Notes: generated by a model from the sequence alone, not told the origin. Shown: positions 24,956 through 33,762, counted from the first letter of the stretch. The stretch is 64,000 nt of DNA from an uncultured Selenomonadales bacterium (GCA_946407015.1 CAMJML010000018.1:1-64000); one strand, 5' to 3'. Translations and numbers: made by a program.

Positions 24956-26290
24956 ATGAGCAATGTTTTTTATCGGGCAGTCAATAAACAACTGCTGGAA
25001 GTGGATTATGGTGAAGGTATTTATTTGTATGATACGGAGGGCAATCAATATATTGACGCTTGTTCAGGGGCTGCCGTGTCCAATCTGGGCCACGCGCATC
25101 CTGTCATTCTCGAAGCCATGAGCGAGCAGGCCAAAAAGGTTGCGTTCAGTCATTTGTCCCGCTGGACATCTAAGCCCATTCAGGAGGTGGCCGATTTGGT
25201 GGCCAGCCTGGCCCCCGGCTCGTTAAACAAGCTCTATCTGGTATCGGGAGGGTCTGAGGCTACCGAATCAGCGTTGAAAATGGCGCGCGGCTATTTTGTT
25301 GAGCGTGATGGACAGAGTTCAAAATACCGTGTGATATCGCGCTGGAAGAGCTTTCACGGCAACACCTTGGGGTCATTGTCCATGACCGGCGATAAACGCC
25401 GCAAAAAATATACACCGCTGCTCCTGAACTTTCCTCATATTGCACCGGCTTACTGTTACCGGTGTCCTTTCGGCAAGAACCAGGAAACTTGCCAGGTCGA
25501 TTGCGCTCATGATCTGGAGCGGGCCATCAAGACCGAGGGAGCGGAGTATGTCGCCGCCTTTATTGCCGAGCCGGTAGGCGGCGCGGCTTGTGGAGCCATC
25601 GTTCCGCATCAGGATTATTTTAAAATCATTCGTCAGATTTGTGACTATTATGATGTTTTGCTGATTGATGATGAGGTCATGGCTGGGTTTGGCCGGACCG
25701 GGACCATGTTCAGCATTGAAGATTTCGGGGTTGTCCCTGACATGATCTGTGTTGCCAAAGGGATGAGTGCCGGCTATTCTCCCTTGGGGGCTGTCATTGC
25801 CAAAGACGAAATCTACAACACCTATAAAAATGGTTCAGGCGTTTTTGTCCACGGCCATACTTACGGCGGAAATCCCTTATCGGCGGCTGTGGCATTAGCG
25901 GTGGTTAAAACACTGATCAAAGACAACCTGGTGGAAAACGTCCGTACGATTGGCGCCTATCTTTTGGCACAGTTGCAAGAAAAGCTATTGCCGTTTTCCT
26001 TTGTGGGAGACGTACGCGGCAAAGGGCTGATGCTCGGCGTGGAAATTGTCCGGGACAAACTCACCAAGGAACCTTATCCGGTCTCTTTGGGCATGGCTGA
26101 AAAACTGACAGTCACCTTACTCAAGCATGGAGTCATTGTCTATCCGGGCACTGGAAATGCAGATGGAGTAAACGGCGATCAGTTCCTGCTGGCCCCGCCT
26201 TTGACCATTACGAAAGATCAGGCAGACGAACTTGTTGAGAAAATGGCCGCCGGCTTTAAAGCATTTGATCAATATATTGGAACTATTTAG
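24956..26290 (+). CDS. class III aminotransferase (aspartate aminotransferase family)
   Basis: A 444-residue PLP enzyme of the class III (omega-amino acid) group. Landmarks: YDTEGNQYIDACSGAAVSNLGH near the N-terminus, YLVSGGSEATESALKMAR for the phosphate site, SRWKSFHGNTLG, LLIDDEVMAGFGRTG with the PLP-nitrogen Asp, and the Schiff-base Lys268 in VAKGMSAGYSPLGA. An insertion with four cysteines (YCYRCPFGKNQETCQVDC) around residues 167-185 is found in a subgroup of these enzymes. It is followed 18 bases later by a BKACE gene, so it may generate the beta-keto acid that BKACE cleaves. That link is inferred. Confidence 0.88.
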   Translation: MSNVFYRAVNKQLLEVDYGEGIYLYDTEGNQYIDACSGAAVSNLGHAHPVILEAMSEQAKKVAFSHLSRWTSKPIQEVADLVASLAPGSLNKLYLVSGGSEATESALKMARGYFVERDGQSSKYRVISRWKSFHGNTLGSLSMTGDKRRKKYTPLLLNFPHIAPAYCYRCPFGKNQETCQVDCAHDLERAIKTEGAEYVAAFIAEPVGGAACGAIVPHQDYFKIIRQICDYYDVLLIDDEVMAGFGRTGTMFSIEDFGVVPDMICVAKGMSAGYSPLGAVIAKDEIYNTYKNGSGVFVHGHTYGGNPLSAAVALAVVKTLIKDNLVENVRTIGAYLLAQLQEKLLPFSFVGDVRGKGLMLGVEIVRDKLTKEPYPVSLGMAEKLTVTLLKHGVIVYPGTGNADGVNGDQFLLAPPLTITKDQADELVEKMAAGFKAFDQYIGTI

Positions 26291-26308
26291 CAGAAAGGAG
26301 TGGATAGT

Positions 26309-27118
26309 GTGGAAAAGCTCATTATCACCATTGCACCAACCGGGAATGTTCCCACCAAGGTGATGACACCGCACGTTCCGGTGACCCCGGCGGAAATTGC
26401 CCGTGACATTATGACCTGTCATGAGGCCGGAGCGGCTGTAGCCCATATTCATGCCAGGGATGAACGGCAGGAGCCGAGCGCAGACATTCAATACTTTGCT
26501 GAAATCGTTGATTTGTTGGAGGCTGCACGCTGTCCCGTGATCAAACAGATTTCCACGGGAGCAAGGGGCGGAAAATCAGGTCAGGCCCGCGCTGAGTCCT
26601 TAAGCTTACAGCCCCAGTCCGCCAGTCTGTCGACAGGTTCTTCAAACTTTCCCGGAAGTGTGAATGCCAATGATCCTGCTCTTGTAGAGTATATGGCCAG
26701 CATCATGCTGGATAGGAATATCAAGCCGGAGATTGAAGTCTTTGATACCGCCATGATTCATAATGCGGTACATTTGCAACAAAAAGGCTTGTTAAAAGGT
26801 CCGCTGCTGTTTAACCTGGTGTTGGGAGTAAAAGGCTCTTTGCCGGCTACGGCTAAAAACCTGTTCTTCCTGGTCGACAGCTTGCCGGACGATGCGGTAT
26901 GGAGCGTTTCGGTCATTGGACCTCAGCATGTCAATTTATCCACGGTGGCGCTTGCCTTGGGCGGGCACGTCCGTGTCGGTATTGAAGATAATATTTATTA
27001 TACGAAAGGTGTCTTAGCCACCAACGTTTCCCTGGTAGAAAGAGTGGCCGCCATAGCCAGGAGCGTAGGGCGTGAGCTGGCAACACCGGGAGATGTTATG
27101 CGGATTTGGGGTGTCTGA
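26309..27118 (+). CDS. BKACE family beta-keto acid cleavage enzyme (3-keto-5-aminohexanoate cleavage protein-like, DUF849)
   Basis: A 269-residue member of the DUF849/BKACE family, which condenses a beta-keto acid with acetyl-CoA and splits it to acetoacetate and a CoA ester. The zinc ligands are visible: His46 and His48 in HIHARD, and Glu226 in RVGIEDNIYY. I use the GTG at 26309, eight bases after AAAGGAG. It ends an apparent operon with the aminotransferase. Substrate specificity cannot be assigned; lysine-pathway 3-keto-5-aminohexanoate is only the founding example. The rest of the lysine pathway is not present here. Confidence 0.88.
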   Translation: MEKLIITIAPTGNVPTKVMTPHVPVTPAEIARDIMTCHEAGAAVAHIHARDERQEPSADIQYFAEIVDLLEAARCPVIKQISTGARGGKSGQARAESLSLQPQSASLSTGSSNFPGSVNANDPALVEYMASIMLDRNIKPEIEVFDTAMIHNAVHLQQKGLLKGPLLFNLVLGVKGSLPATAKNLFFLVDSLPDDAVWSVSVIGPQHVNLSTVALALGGHVRVGIEDNIYYTKGVLATNVSLVERVAAIARSVGRELATPGDVMRIWGV

Positions 27119-27160
27119 AATACCGGCAATGCGCTGCCGGTATACTCTGACCGTAGAACC

Positions 27161-27245
27161 GGTGCCGAGGCGGCACTGGGAGGCATTTGATTACTTCATA
27201 CGGAATTCATTGTTAAAACGCAAAGATCATTCTTTGCGTTTTTTA
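27161..27245 (+). pseudogene. remnant of a second ahpF 3' end with terminator
   Basis: GGTGCCGAGGCGGCACTGGG and the following bases read AFDYFIRN, matching AFDYLIRN at the end of ahpF (23527-23575), with one inserted G. The similarity runs through the stop region into ACGCAAAG and a related terminator (AACGCAAAG / CTTTGCGTTTTTT). Only about 60 bp of coding-end homology remains. Together with the intact ahpF it brackets the LysR-to-BKACE block. Confidence 0.75.
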
Positions 27246-27334
27246 TATCTAAGCTTTTGTCGCCCCGCTAGCTATGTGTTCGCTTTCCCAATGACAGAGT
27301 ATATAAGTGATTTAAGATGAAGCTAATTTCCCTA

Positions 27335-27363
27335 TTTACATTTTATTTGAAATGTGTGATAAT
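27335..27363 (+). promoter_or_regulatory. promoter of the racemase/BASS gene cluster
   Basis: TTTACA (27335-27340), 17-bp spacer, GATAAT (27358-27363). Confidence 0.5.
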
Positions 27364-27386
27364 TTAGTTAAATTAAACATAGGATG

Positions 27387-27405
27387 TAGTACGTAATACA
27401 TACTA
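27387..27405. promoter_or_regulatory. candidate operator (TAGTA-N9-TACTA)
   Basis: TAGTACGTAATACATACTA has inverted TAGTA/TACTA ends and lies between the promoter and the first gene. It could be a site for the FadR-type regulator encoded within the cluster, but no second matching site was found. Confidence 0.3.
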
Positions 27406-27425
27406 TGTAAAAGGAGGCCATCATT

Positions 27426-28100
27426 TTGAAAGTAGCTCTGGTGTATACGAGCACAACCCCGGAATTAATTGAGTTAGTAGAACAAGAGGTCAAGAGTTTA
27501 TTACCCAAGGAAACTGAATTACTTAGTCATCAGGATCCATCTATTCTGGCAGAAGTCAGGGAAGCCGGATACGTTACTGCTCCTCCAGCAGGCAGACTGG
27601 TTGGTATGTATATGAAAGCGGTGTGTGATGGGGCTGATGCTATTCTCAATATTTGTTCATCAGTGGGTGAAGTTGCAGATGCGGCGCAGGATATTGCAAA
27701 ATATACAGGGGTTCCTATTGTCCGTATTGATGAAGATATGTGCCGTGAGGCTGTGCGGCAGGGAGTACGCATAGGAGTTATGGCCACACTGCCGACGACC
27801 CTTGCGCCAACAAAAAACACGATTACGAGAGTGGCTCGCGAGATGAACAAGCATGTAGAATTGGTGGATGCTTTGGTTGACGGGGCATTTGGACTCGATC
27901 AAGAGCAGTTTAAAGAGCTTATGACCCAATATGCGGGACAAATCTATGATAAAGTCGATGTTATCTTATTTGCCCAAGGTTCGATGGCTTATTGCGAAGA
28001 ATATATACAACAGAAGTACGGGAAGCCAGTCTTATCCAGTCCGCGATTTGGTGCCATAGCACTCAAAGAAGCCTTAGTGAAAAAAGGGCTGCTACTCTAA
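27426..28100 (+). CDS. aspartate/glutamate racemase superfamily protein
   Basis: A 224-residue protein starting at TTG, preceded by AAAGGAGG. The fold is that of the Asp/Glu/hydantoin racemase family: VALVYTSTTPELI at the N-terminus, Cys77 in ILNICSSVGEVADAA, and GVRIGVMATLPTTLAPTKNTI in the middle. The second catalytic Cys of two-base racemases is replaced: the matching position is Gln184 in ILFAQGSMAYC. It is therefore unlikely to be a simple amino acid racemase and may be a decarboxylase, isomerase or hydrolase-type member. It is the first gene of the acid-sugar/BKACE cluster. Confidence 0.8.
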   Translation: MKVALVYTSTTPELIELVEQEVKSLLPKETELLSHQDPSILAEVREAGYVTAPPAGRLVGMYMKAVCDGADAILNICSSVGEVADAAQDIAKYTGVPIVRIDEDMCREAVRQGVRIGVMATLPTTLAPTKNTITRVAREMNKHVELVDALVDGAFGLDQEQFKELMTQYAGQIYDKVDVILFAQGSMAYCEEYIQQKYGKPVLSSPRFGAIALKEALVKKGLLL

Positions 28101-28125
28101 GAATGACTGAGCGGAGGAATGACGA

Positions 28126-29097
28126 ATGCTTGAAAAACTAGGTAATATCGTAAAGTTTATTACAAAATATTTTTCTGTATGGATTATCCTGGGGGTTGTT
28201 GCTGCTTTTTACAATCCTGAGCCATTCAAGCCATTAGCAAAATATGTCCCCTATTGCATTATGGCCGTTATGCTGAGTATGGGACTTACTGTGTCCATAG
28301 ATGACTTTAAGTTAGTTTTCTCACGCCCTAAGGATGTATTTTGGGGGATTGTTTTACGTTATATGATTATGCCATTCATTGCACTGATGCTGACGAAAGT
28401 CTTGAATTTGCCGCCGGCTATAGCTGCGGGACTTATTCTTGTAGGCTGTTGCCCTAGTGGAGTGGCTAGTAATGTCATGACGTTTTTAGCAAGGGGAGAT
28501 ACCGCACTTTCGATCACCGTATCGACCATCAACACCATTATTGCACCTTTTATTACTCCCTTTATGTTTGCCTTCTTAGTTGGATCGATTGTTCCGGTTG
28601 ATGCCTCAGCCATTTTAATGGACATTTTAAAAATTGTTTTGATCCCCGTCTTTCTAGGAGCTGTTATTCGAGGATTTGCCTCAGAATTCATCGATAAGAT
28701 TATGCCCGTTATTCCAATCGTGTCGGTGATTGCCATTTTTATCACAACAAGCTCGGGATTTGCTCTCAGTGCCAATAAGTTGGCTAATGTCGCTTTAATC
28801 GCTTTTGTTGCTGTAATTCTGCATAATGTACTCGGTTTGGCAACAGGGTATTGGGCAGCCCGAGGTGTAGGAATGCCGCATTTTAAGGCCAAGGCCTTAA
28901 GTTTTGAAATTGGCATGGAAAATGGAGGGCTGGCAATGGCTCTGGCATTAGCCCATCTTGCTCCGTTAGCCTTTATACCGGCCGCGATTTTTAATTTGGC
29001 CCATAATGTAACCGGTCCAATGTTGGCAAGCTATTGGCGCGAACAGGAAGAAAAAAAGGAACTGACAGAGAAGGAACAAAAAACTCTTCAATCCTAA
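28126..29097 (+). CDS. bile acid:sodium symporter (BASS) family transporter, PanS-like
   Basis: A 323-residue protein with about nine to ten membrane helices. Signature regions are LSMGLTVSIDDFKLVF, GLILVGCCPSGVASNVMTFLARGDTALSITVS and the late motif FEIGMENGGLAMALA, including the sodium-site glycines and Glu. PanS-type members move ketopantoate-like organic acids. It ends in a charged tail (REQEEKKELTEKEQK). Position in a catabolic cluster suggests it imports the acid substrate handled by the aldolase and kinase genes. Confidence 0.88.
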   Translation: MLEKLGNIVKFITKYFSVWIILGVVAAFYNPEPFKPLAKYVPYCIMAVMLSMGLTVSIDDFKLVFSRPKDVFWGIVLRYMIMPFIALMLTKVLNLPPAIAAGLILVGCCPSGVASNVMTFLARGDTALSITVSTINTIIAPFITPFMFAFLVGSIVPVDASAILMDILKIVLIPVFLGAVIRGFASEFIDKIMPVIPIVSVIAIFITTSSGFALSANKLANVALIAFVAVILHNVLGLATGYWAARGVGMPHFKAKALSFEIGMENGGLAMALALAHLAPLAFIPAAIFNLAHNVTGPMLASYWREQEEKKELTEKEQKTLQS

Positions 29098-29150
29098 TCG
29101 AAAGATGTAGTTATTGTGTTTAAGAGGATTGAAATAAAAGGGGTGAAGCT

Positions 29151-29558
29151 GTGGATAATATAACACTCGAGCTGGCTAAAAAAGCTGGAGCGTATGCAGA
29201 AGAGCTGGTAGCAAGAGAATACGGAATGAAACCGTTTAGTGTGGCGGTTTGTGATAAGGATGGTTTTCTGGTTTTATTCCAGAAACAGGACGGGGCCAAG
29301 CTGTTAACCATTAACCTTGCTCCTAATAAAGCCTATACGGCTGTAAGAATGGGAGTTAGCACTACCGATTTCTTGACAAGGCTGCAGAATGAGAACCTTA
29401 ATATTGCTTATTTTGCAGACCCCCAGTTCGTGGCTATGCCGGGCGGTGTACCGATCTTGAACGAAAAACAACAACTGATTGGCGCGATAGGAATTGGTGG
29501 GCTGAAAGAAGACGGCGAAGTCGCCGCTAAAGTGGCTGCAGCGGTGGCTGTGTTATAA
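29151..29558 (+). CDS. GlcG/HbpS family heme-binding-like protein
   Basis: A 135-residue protein of the GlcG/HbpS family (PF03928): LELAKKAGAYAEELV, VAVCDKDGFLVLFQKQDGA, APNKAYTAVRMG and the ending PGGVPILNEKQQLIGAIGIGG. Such proteins often sit in glycolate, diol or acid catabolism clusters; some bind heme or cobalamin, but most have no proven role. The start is GTG with GGGGTGAAG upstream. It lies 54 bases after the transporter. Confidence 0.88.
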   Translation: MDNITLELAKKAGAYAEELVAREYGMKPFSVAVCDKDGFLVLFQKQDGAKLLTINLAPNKAYTAVRMGVSTTDFLTRLQNENLNIAYFADPQFVAMPGGVPILNEKQQLIGAIGIGGLKEDGEVAAKVAAAVAVL

Positions 29559-29666
29559 GATTGTTTGTTTGCTGACCGCATTTTAACCCTATGATCTGAT
29601 GATTGTTTTGGACCTACGTATGATGTTATACTGAGAAAAAAGTCAGAATATCATCAGGAGGTCCAA

Positions 29667-30383
29667 ATGGCAGCAGAAACTTTTTTGAAAGAGATCGGTG
29701 GAAAATCTGTTGTAGAGCAGATCGTAGATAATATTACCAATGCCATTATCAATGGTGAGCTTAAACCGGGCGATAAAATTCCAACGGAGATAGAACTTGC
29801 TACCTCAATGGGGGTGGGGAGAAATTCTGTTCGCGAGGCCATTAAAATCCTAGTAGCTTATGGGGCTCTTGCCATTAAACGGGCGGAAGGAACTTTTGTC
29901 CGGCAAGATTTTGACAGCAAAATGTTGTATCCGGTTTTATTCGGAATTATTTTGCAAAAGGATTCAGCCACACAAATTGTTGAACTCCGCAAAATCATTG
30001 ATGTGGGTATCCTGCGCCTGGCAATTGAAAAACTGGATTCGAAATCTTTACAGAGAGTCGAACAAGCCATGGAGGAACTTGAACAAAAACTTGCCGCCGA
30101 AAATGAAGATGTTGAGGATATCTTTGAAGCCGATACCGCGTTCCATATGGTTCTTGTTGGAATCACCGAAAATGTTTTATTGAAAGGCATCTGTGTCTAT
30201 GTGGATCAGATTACCAGAGCATCCCGATTGAAAGCAATTGAGAAAATTATCAATGAAAAAGCAACTGAACGATTCCTGTTGATGCATAGGGAAATGCTGC
30301 GTGTATTAAAGGAGAAAGACCGAAATAAGATTGATGAGGTCATAGAAAACCATTACCAATATTGGGAAAAGGTAAACAGCTAA
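29667..30383 (+). CDS. FadR/GntR family transcriptional regulator (FCD domain)
   Basis: A 238-residue GntR regulator. The N-terminal winged helix reads ITNAIINGELKPGDKIPTEIELATSMGVGRNSVREAIKILVAYGAL, followed by an all-helical FCD ligand domain with likely metal ligands (FEADTAFHMVLVGITENVLL). It is preceded by a gap of about 108 bp and a perfect AGGAGG, so it may have its own promoter. Its place in the middle of the cluster suggests it controls the cluster in response to an organic acid. Confidence 0.91.
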   Translation: MAAETFLKEIGGKSVVEQIVDNITNAIINGELKPGDKIPTEIELATSMGVGRNSVREAIKILVAYGALAIKRAEGTFVRQDFDSKMLYPVLFGIILQKDSATQIVELRKIIDVGILRLAIEKLDSKSLQRVEQAMEELEQKLAAENEDVEDIFEADTAFHMVLVGITENVLLKGICVYVDQITRASRLKAIEKIINEKATERFLLMHREMLRVLKEKDRNKIDEVIENHYQYWEKVNS

Positions 30384-30429
30384 TAGAGAACCCCCAATAT
30401 GGAACAAATAATTAAAAGGGGTAGTACTC

Positions 30430-31278
30430 ATGCTGGTGAATTTCAGGAATATCCTCAATGAGGCGTATCATAACAACTATGCTATTGGGTCGTTTAATGT
30501 CTATAATTATGAAACCTTCAAGGGCGTTATTGAGGCGGGAACTGAAACCGGTGTTCCGGTAATGCTGGCATTCGGCGAAAAATATCTTAAGAATATGACA
30601 CTGGAAACAGCCTATACACTTGCAAGAAGCCTGGGCGGTGAACTCCCGATACCCATTTCTCTGCATCTTGACCATTGTAGTGATTTAAATACTGTATTTC
30701 GTGCAATTAGGGCGGGATTCGGTTCCGTCATGTATGATGGTTCGGCACTGCCTTTTGAAGAAAACTTAAAAAATACAAAATTGGTGTGCCAGATTGCCCA
30801 TGCCTGCGGAGTGTCAGTGGAAGCTGAATTGGGTTGTCTGGCAGCGGGAGAGCATTCACACGAAGGTTTGGCATCTGATGTCGAAGTCTATACCGAGCCT
30901 GAGCTTGCGAAGCGATTTGTGGAGGCCACGCAGGTGGATGCTTTGGCTGTTTCGATCGGAACCGTTCACGGAATGTACAAGATTAAACCTAATTTACGCA
31001 TTGATATATTAGAAAAGATCCAAAAATTGCTGAAAATACCACTTGTTTTGCATGGAGGCTCCGGCTTGGCGGAGCAGGAAATTTTATCCTGCATTGATCG
31101 GGGAATCGCCAAAATCAACGTTAATACGGAAATCTCCTTATATGCTGTAGAAAAGACAGCCAATCTTTTAGCCGAAAAGAAGCCACATCTTTCAGAGGTA
31201 TCTTTGAGTCAAATCGATTCTGTAAGGAGTATCGTAAAAAAATACATCGCTTTTTTTAGTTCGCAGAAAAGTACATAA
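30430..31278 (+). CDS. class II fructose-bisphosphate aldolase family protein (KbaY/GatY-like)
   Basis: A 282-residue zinc aldolase. Matching blocks are the N-terminus AYHNNYAIGSFNVYNYETFKG, the catalytic and zinc region PISLHLDHCSD, FGSVMYDGSALPFEENL, the second zinc site VSVEAELGCLAAGEHS, SIGTVHGMYK, and LVLHGGSGLAEQEI, then INVNTEIS. Neighbouring genes encode a DUF1537 acid-sugar kinase and a BKACE protein, so it probably splits a phosphorylated acid-sugar intermediate to a triose phosphate. The specific substrate is not deducible. Confidence 0.87.
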   Translation: MLVNFRNILNEAYHNNYAIGSFNVYNYETFKGVIEAGTETGVPVMLAFGEKYLKNMTLETAYTLARSLGGELPIPISLHLDHCSDLNTVFRAIRAGFGSVMYDGSALPFEENLKNTKLVCQIAHACGVSVEAELGCLAAGEHSHEGLASDVEVYTEPELAKRFVEATQVDALAVSIGTVHGMYKIKPNLRIDILEKIQKLLKIPLVLHGGSGLAEQEILSCIDRGIAKINVNTEISLYAVEKTANLLAEKKPHLSEVSLSQIDSVRSIVKKYIAFFSSQKST

Positions 31279-31310
31279 ATGTCTATCTAAGCCTATTATA
31301 GGAGGAAAAA

Positions 31311-32117
31311 ATGGATAAAGTTATGATTTCTGTAGCTCCTGTGGCGAGTACAGATAAAAATATCGTTCCCAATAAAATCGCGGAAGATGTTCTGCGTTGT
31401 TGGAAAGCGGGTGCTGCTATGGTGCATTTGCACGTCCGTGATGCGCAGGGCAACCTGACTACTGATATGGGACTTCTAGAAAAGACGCTGCGCCTGATTC
31501 GGAAAGACTCTGATATCATTATTGAAGTATCCACTGGAGGAGTTTCGAATCTTACCATACAGGAAAGATGTATTCCGTTGTATTCAGACCTTGTGGAAGC
31601 TTGCTCCCTGAATGTTGGTTCAACTAATTTAGGCAAAGCGGTTTATTGTAATCCGCTTGATGATGTAGAGTATTGCATTCGTGAACTACTAAAGATGAAA
31701 AAAACACCCGAAGTCGAAGTTTTCGAGATTGGCCATATTTATGCCATGAAAGAGTTTATGGAACAATATGATTTTAGCGACCCAATTCTTTTTAGCATTG
31801 TCTTAGGGCATAAAGGGGAAGCTCCGGCGACTCCACAAGCTTTGGCGGCTATGATTCAAATGATTCCACCGGGAACACTTTGGGGAATTACCCATGCTAA
31901 CCGCCGGGATTTTTCGATTATTGCTGCCGCGCTCGGGCTGGGGGCAAGTACTGTCCGAATTGGGTTTGAGGATAGTCATTACTTGGATGCACGTACTATT
32001 GTGGACAGTAATGTTCCTTTGGTGGAGAAGACGGTGCGACTATTACGGGCAATGGATAAAGAGCCGATGAGTCCGGCTGAGGCCAGAAAACATTTTAATA
32101 TATCTGGCAATGAATAG
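31311..32117 (+). CDS. BKACE family protein (DUF849), second copy
   Basis: A 268-residue BKACE-family protein, clearly diverged from the one at 26309. The zinc ligands are His39 and His41 in VHLHVRD, with Glu220 in RIGFEDSHY. The motif NVGSTN replaces the SLSTGSSNFP of the other copy, which argues for a different substrate. It lies between the aldolase and the acid-sugar kinase, overlapping the kinase region, so it works in the same pathway. Beta-keto acid cleavage is the family activity; its role beside DUF1537 is not established. Confidence 0.87.
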   Translation: MDKVMISVAPVASTDKNIVPNKIAEDVLRCWKAGAAMVHLHVRDAQGNLTTDMGLLEKTLRLIRKDSDIIIEVSTGGVSNLTIQERCIPLYSDLVEACSLNVGSTNLGKAVYCNPLDDVEYCIRELLKMKKTPEVEVFEIGHIYAMKEFMEQYDFSDPILFSIVLGHKGEAPATPQALAAMIQMIPPGTLWGITHANRRDFSIIAAALGLGASTVRIGFEDSHYLDARTIVDSNVPLVEKTVRLLRAMDKEPMSPAEARKHFNISGNE

Positions 32118-32127
32118 GATGTTGCAG

Positions 32128-33567
32128 ATGAAACAAATACCTAGGCTTAATCAAGCAATTTTAAATTCATATCCAATTATAAATAAGGAAGAGTTGCAGA
32201 TTCCACTAAAAAAGGCGGTTGCCAGTGACTCCTATAAAATCATTGTGCTGGATGATGATCCAACCGGGACTCAAACCGTTCATGATATTTCGGTATATAC
32301 CGATTGGTCTTACGAAAGCATTAGCCAAGGTTTTCGGGAAGAGCAGAAGGCCTTTTATATTTTGACGAACTCACGTGGTTTTACCGAATCGCAGACACGC
32401 ATTGCCCACCGGAAAATCGGTGCGATGCTTGCTCAGGTTGCCAAAGAACAGCAGAAGAAGTATTTGGTCGTTAGTCGCGGTGATTCGACTCTCAGGGGCC
32501 ACTATCCTTTGGAAACGATGACTTTACGAGAAGAATGGGAACGGAATTCTGGTCAGAAGGTGGATGGTGAAATTATCTGCCCCTATTTTAAAGAAGGTGG
32601 ACGTTTTACTATCGATAACATCCACTATGTGCAGTATGGTGACGAACTTGTTCCGGCTGGAGAAACTGAGTTTTCAAAAGATAAAACTTTTGGTTATCAA
32701 TCTTCCGATTTGACCGCCTATATTGAGGAAAAATCAAAAGGTTTATTTAAACGAGAAGATGTTGCCACGATATCTATTCAAGATTTACGTGCCCTAAAAA
32801 TTGATGAGATAACTGATAAGCTTCTGAATATGCATAGCTTTCAGAAGATAGTCGTTAATGCGGTTGATTCCTATGATATAAAAGTATTTTGCATAGCGCT
32901 TTATAGAGCGTTAGCGCAAGGTAAATATTTTTTATTCCGGACTGCGGCTGGCTTTGTAAAAGAATTATGCGCTATTGAGGATAAAGAGCTTTTGACCAGG
33001 CGAGAAATGTTAACACGCCAATCTACTACAGGTGGAATTGTTGTCGTGGGTTCCCATACTCAGAAAACGACCAGTCAAGTTGAGCAACTGCGAGAGCTTA
33101 AAGGCATTCATTTTATTGAATTTAATTCAGATTTAGTACTGGAAGACGGCCTGTTTCAGAGAGAAATTACCTCGGTGATAAAGCGTGAAGAGGAACTGCT
33201 GGCCAAAGGAGAGACGGTGGTTGTTTATACGAAGAGAACATTGCTGGCATTTGAAAAAGATTCGAAAGAAGAGGCTTTAGAACGTTCTGTAAAAATATCT
33301 GATGCCGTACAATCATTGGTTGGCAAACTTACTATAACTCCGGCTTTTGTGGTTGCGAAAGGTGGTATTACTTCCAGCGATATTGGTACCAAAGCATTAC
33401 AGATCAAGCGCGCCAACGTCTTAGGGCAAATTAGGCCTGGTATTCCTGTATGGGAAACAGGACGAGAAAGTAAATTTCCCAAGATTCCCTATGTTATTTT
33501 TCCTGGCAATGTTGGTGAAAAAAACACACTTAAAGAAGTCGTGGAGACCTTGTTGGGAAAAAGCTGA
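32128..33567 (+). CDS. four-carbon acid sugar kinase family protein (DUF1537, OtnK-like)
   Basis: A 479-residue kinase of the DUF1537 family. The N-terminal substrate domain has IIVLDDDPTGTQTVHDISVYTDW, FYILTNSRGFTE and SRGDSTLRGHYPLE. The C-terminal nucleotide domain has VVVGSHTQKTTSQ, then FVVAKGGITSSDIGTKALQ and IPYVIFPGNVGE. These enzymes phosphorylate acid sugars such as threonate, erythronate or 3-oxo-tetronates. I choose the ATG at 32128 (TAGGA eight bases upstream); ATGs at 32110 and 32119 are alternatives and would overlap the BKACE stop. It ends the cluster. Confidence 0.88.
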   Translation: MKQIPRLNQAILNSYPIINKEELQIPLKKAVASDSYKIIVLDDDPTGTQTVHDISVYTDWSYESISQGFREEQKAFYILTNSRGFTESQTRIAHRKIGAMLAQVAKEQQKKYLVVSRGDSTLRGHYPLETMTLREEWERNSGQKVDGEIICPYFKEGGRFTIDNIHYVQYGDELVPAGETEFSKDKTFGYQSSDLTAYIEEKSKGLFKREDVATISIQDLRALKIDEITDKLLNMHSFQKIVVNAVDSYDIKVFCIALYRALAQGKYFLFRTAAGFVKELCAIEDKELLTRREMLTRQSTTGGIVVVGSHTQKTTSQVEQLRELKGIHFIEFNSDLVLEDGLFQREITSVIKREEELLAKGETVVVYTKRTLLAFEKDSKEEALERSVKISDAVQSLVGKLTITPAFVVAKGGITSSDIGTKALQIKRANVLGQIRPGIPVWETGRESKFPKIPYVIFPGNVGEKNTLKEVVETLLGKS

Positions 33568-33669
33568 AGCCATATAAGCTACCAGAGCCCGATAATATAT
33601 CTGAAAAGTGATGAGTCTAGCTCCTTACGATGGTACAGGGATGTGAGATTTCGGCATACTAAATTGACA

Positions 33670-33718
33670 AAAGGACATTTTCCTAGAGCCTGAACAGGCT
33701 TTAAGAGAAATGTCCTTT
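33670..33718. terminator. terminator-like hairpin after the acid-sugar cluster
   Basis: AAAGGACATTT / AAATGTCCTTT arms with a smaller inner pair (AGCCTG / CAGGCT). T-rich sequence follows. Lies between convergent genes. Confidence 0.65.
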
Positions 33719-33762
33719 CGATTTAGTTGTAGGGATATGCGTTTTGTATGAGAAGCCAGCCA

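Noticed and set aside
28359-28916. 185-codon open frame antisense to the BASS transporter
   Set aside because: A shadow of the sense gene, with composition expected from the complement of hydrophobic codons.
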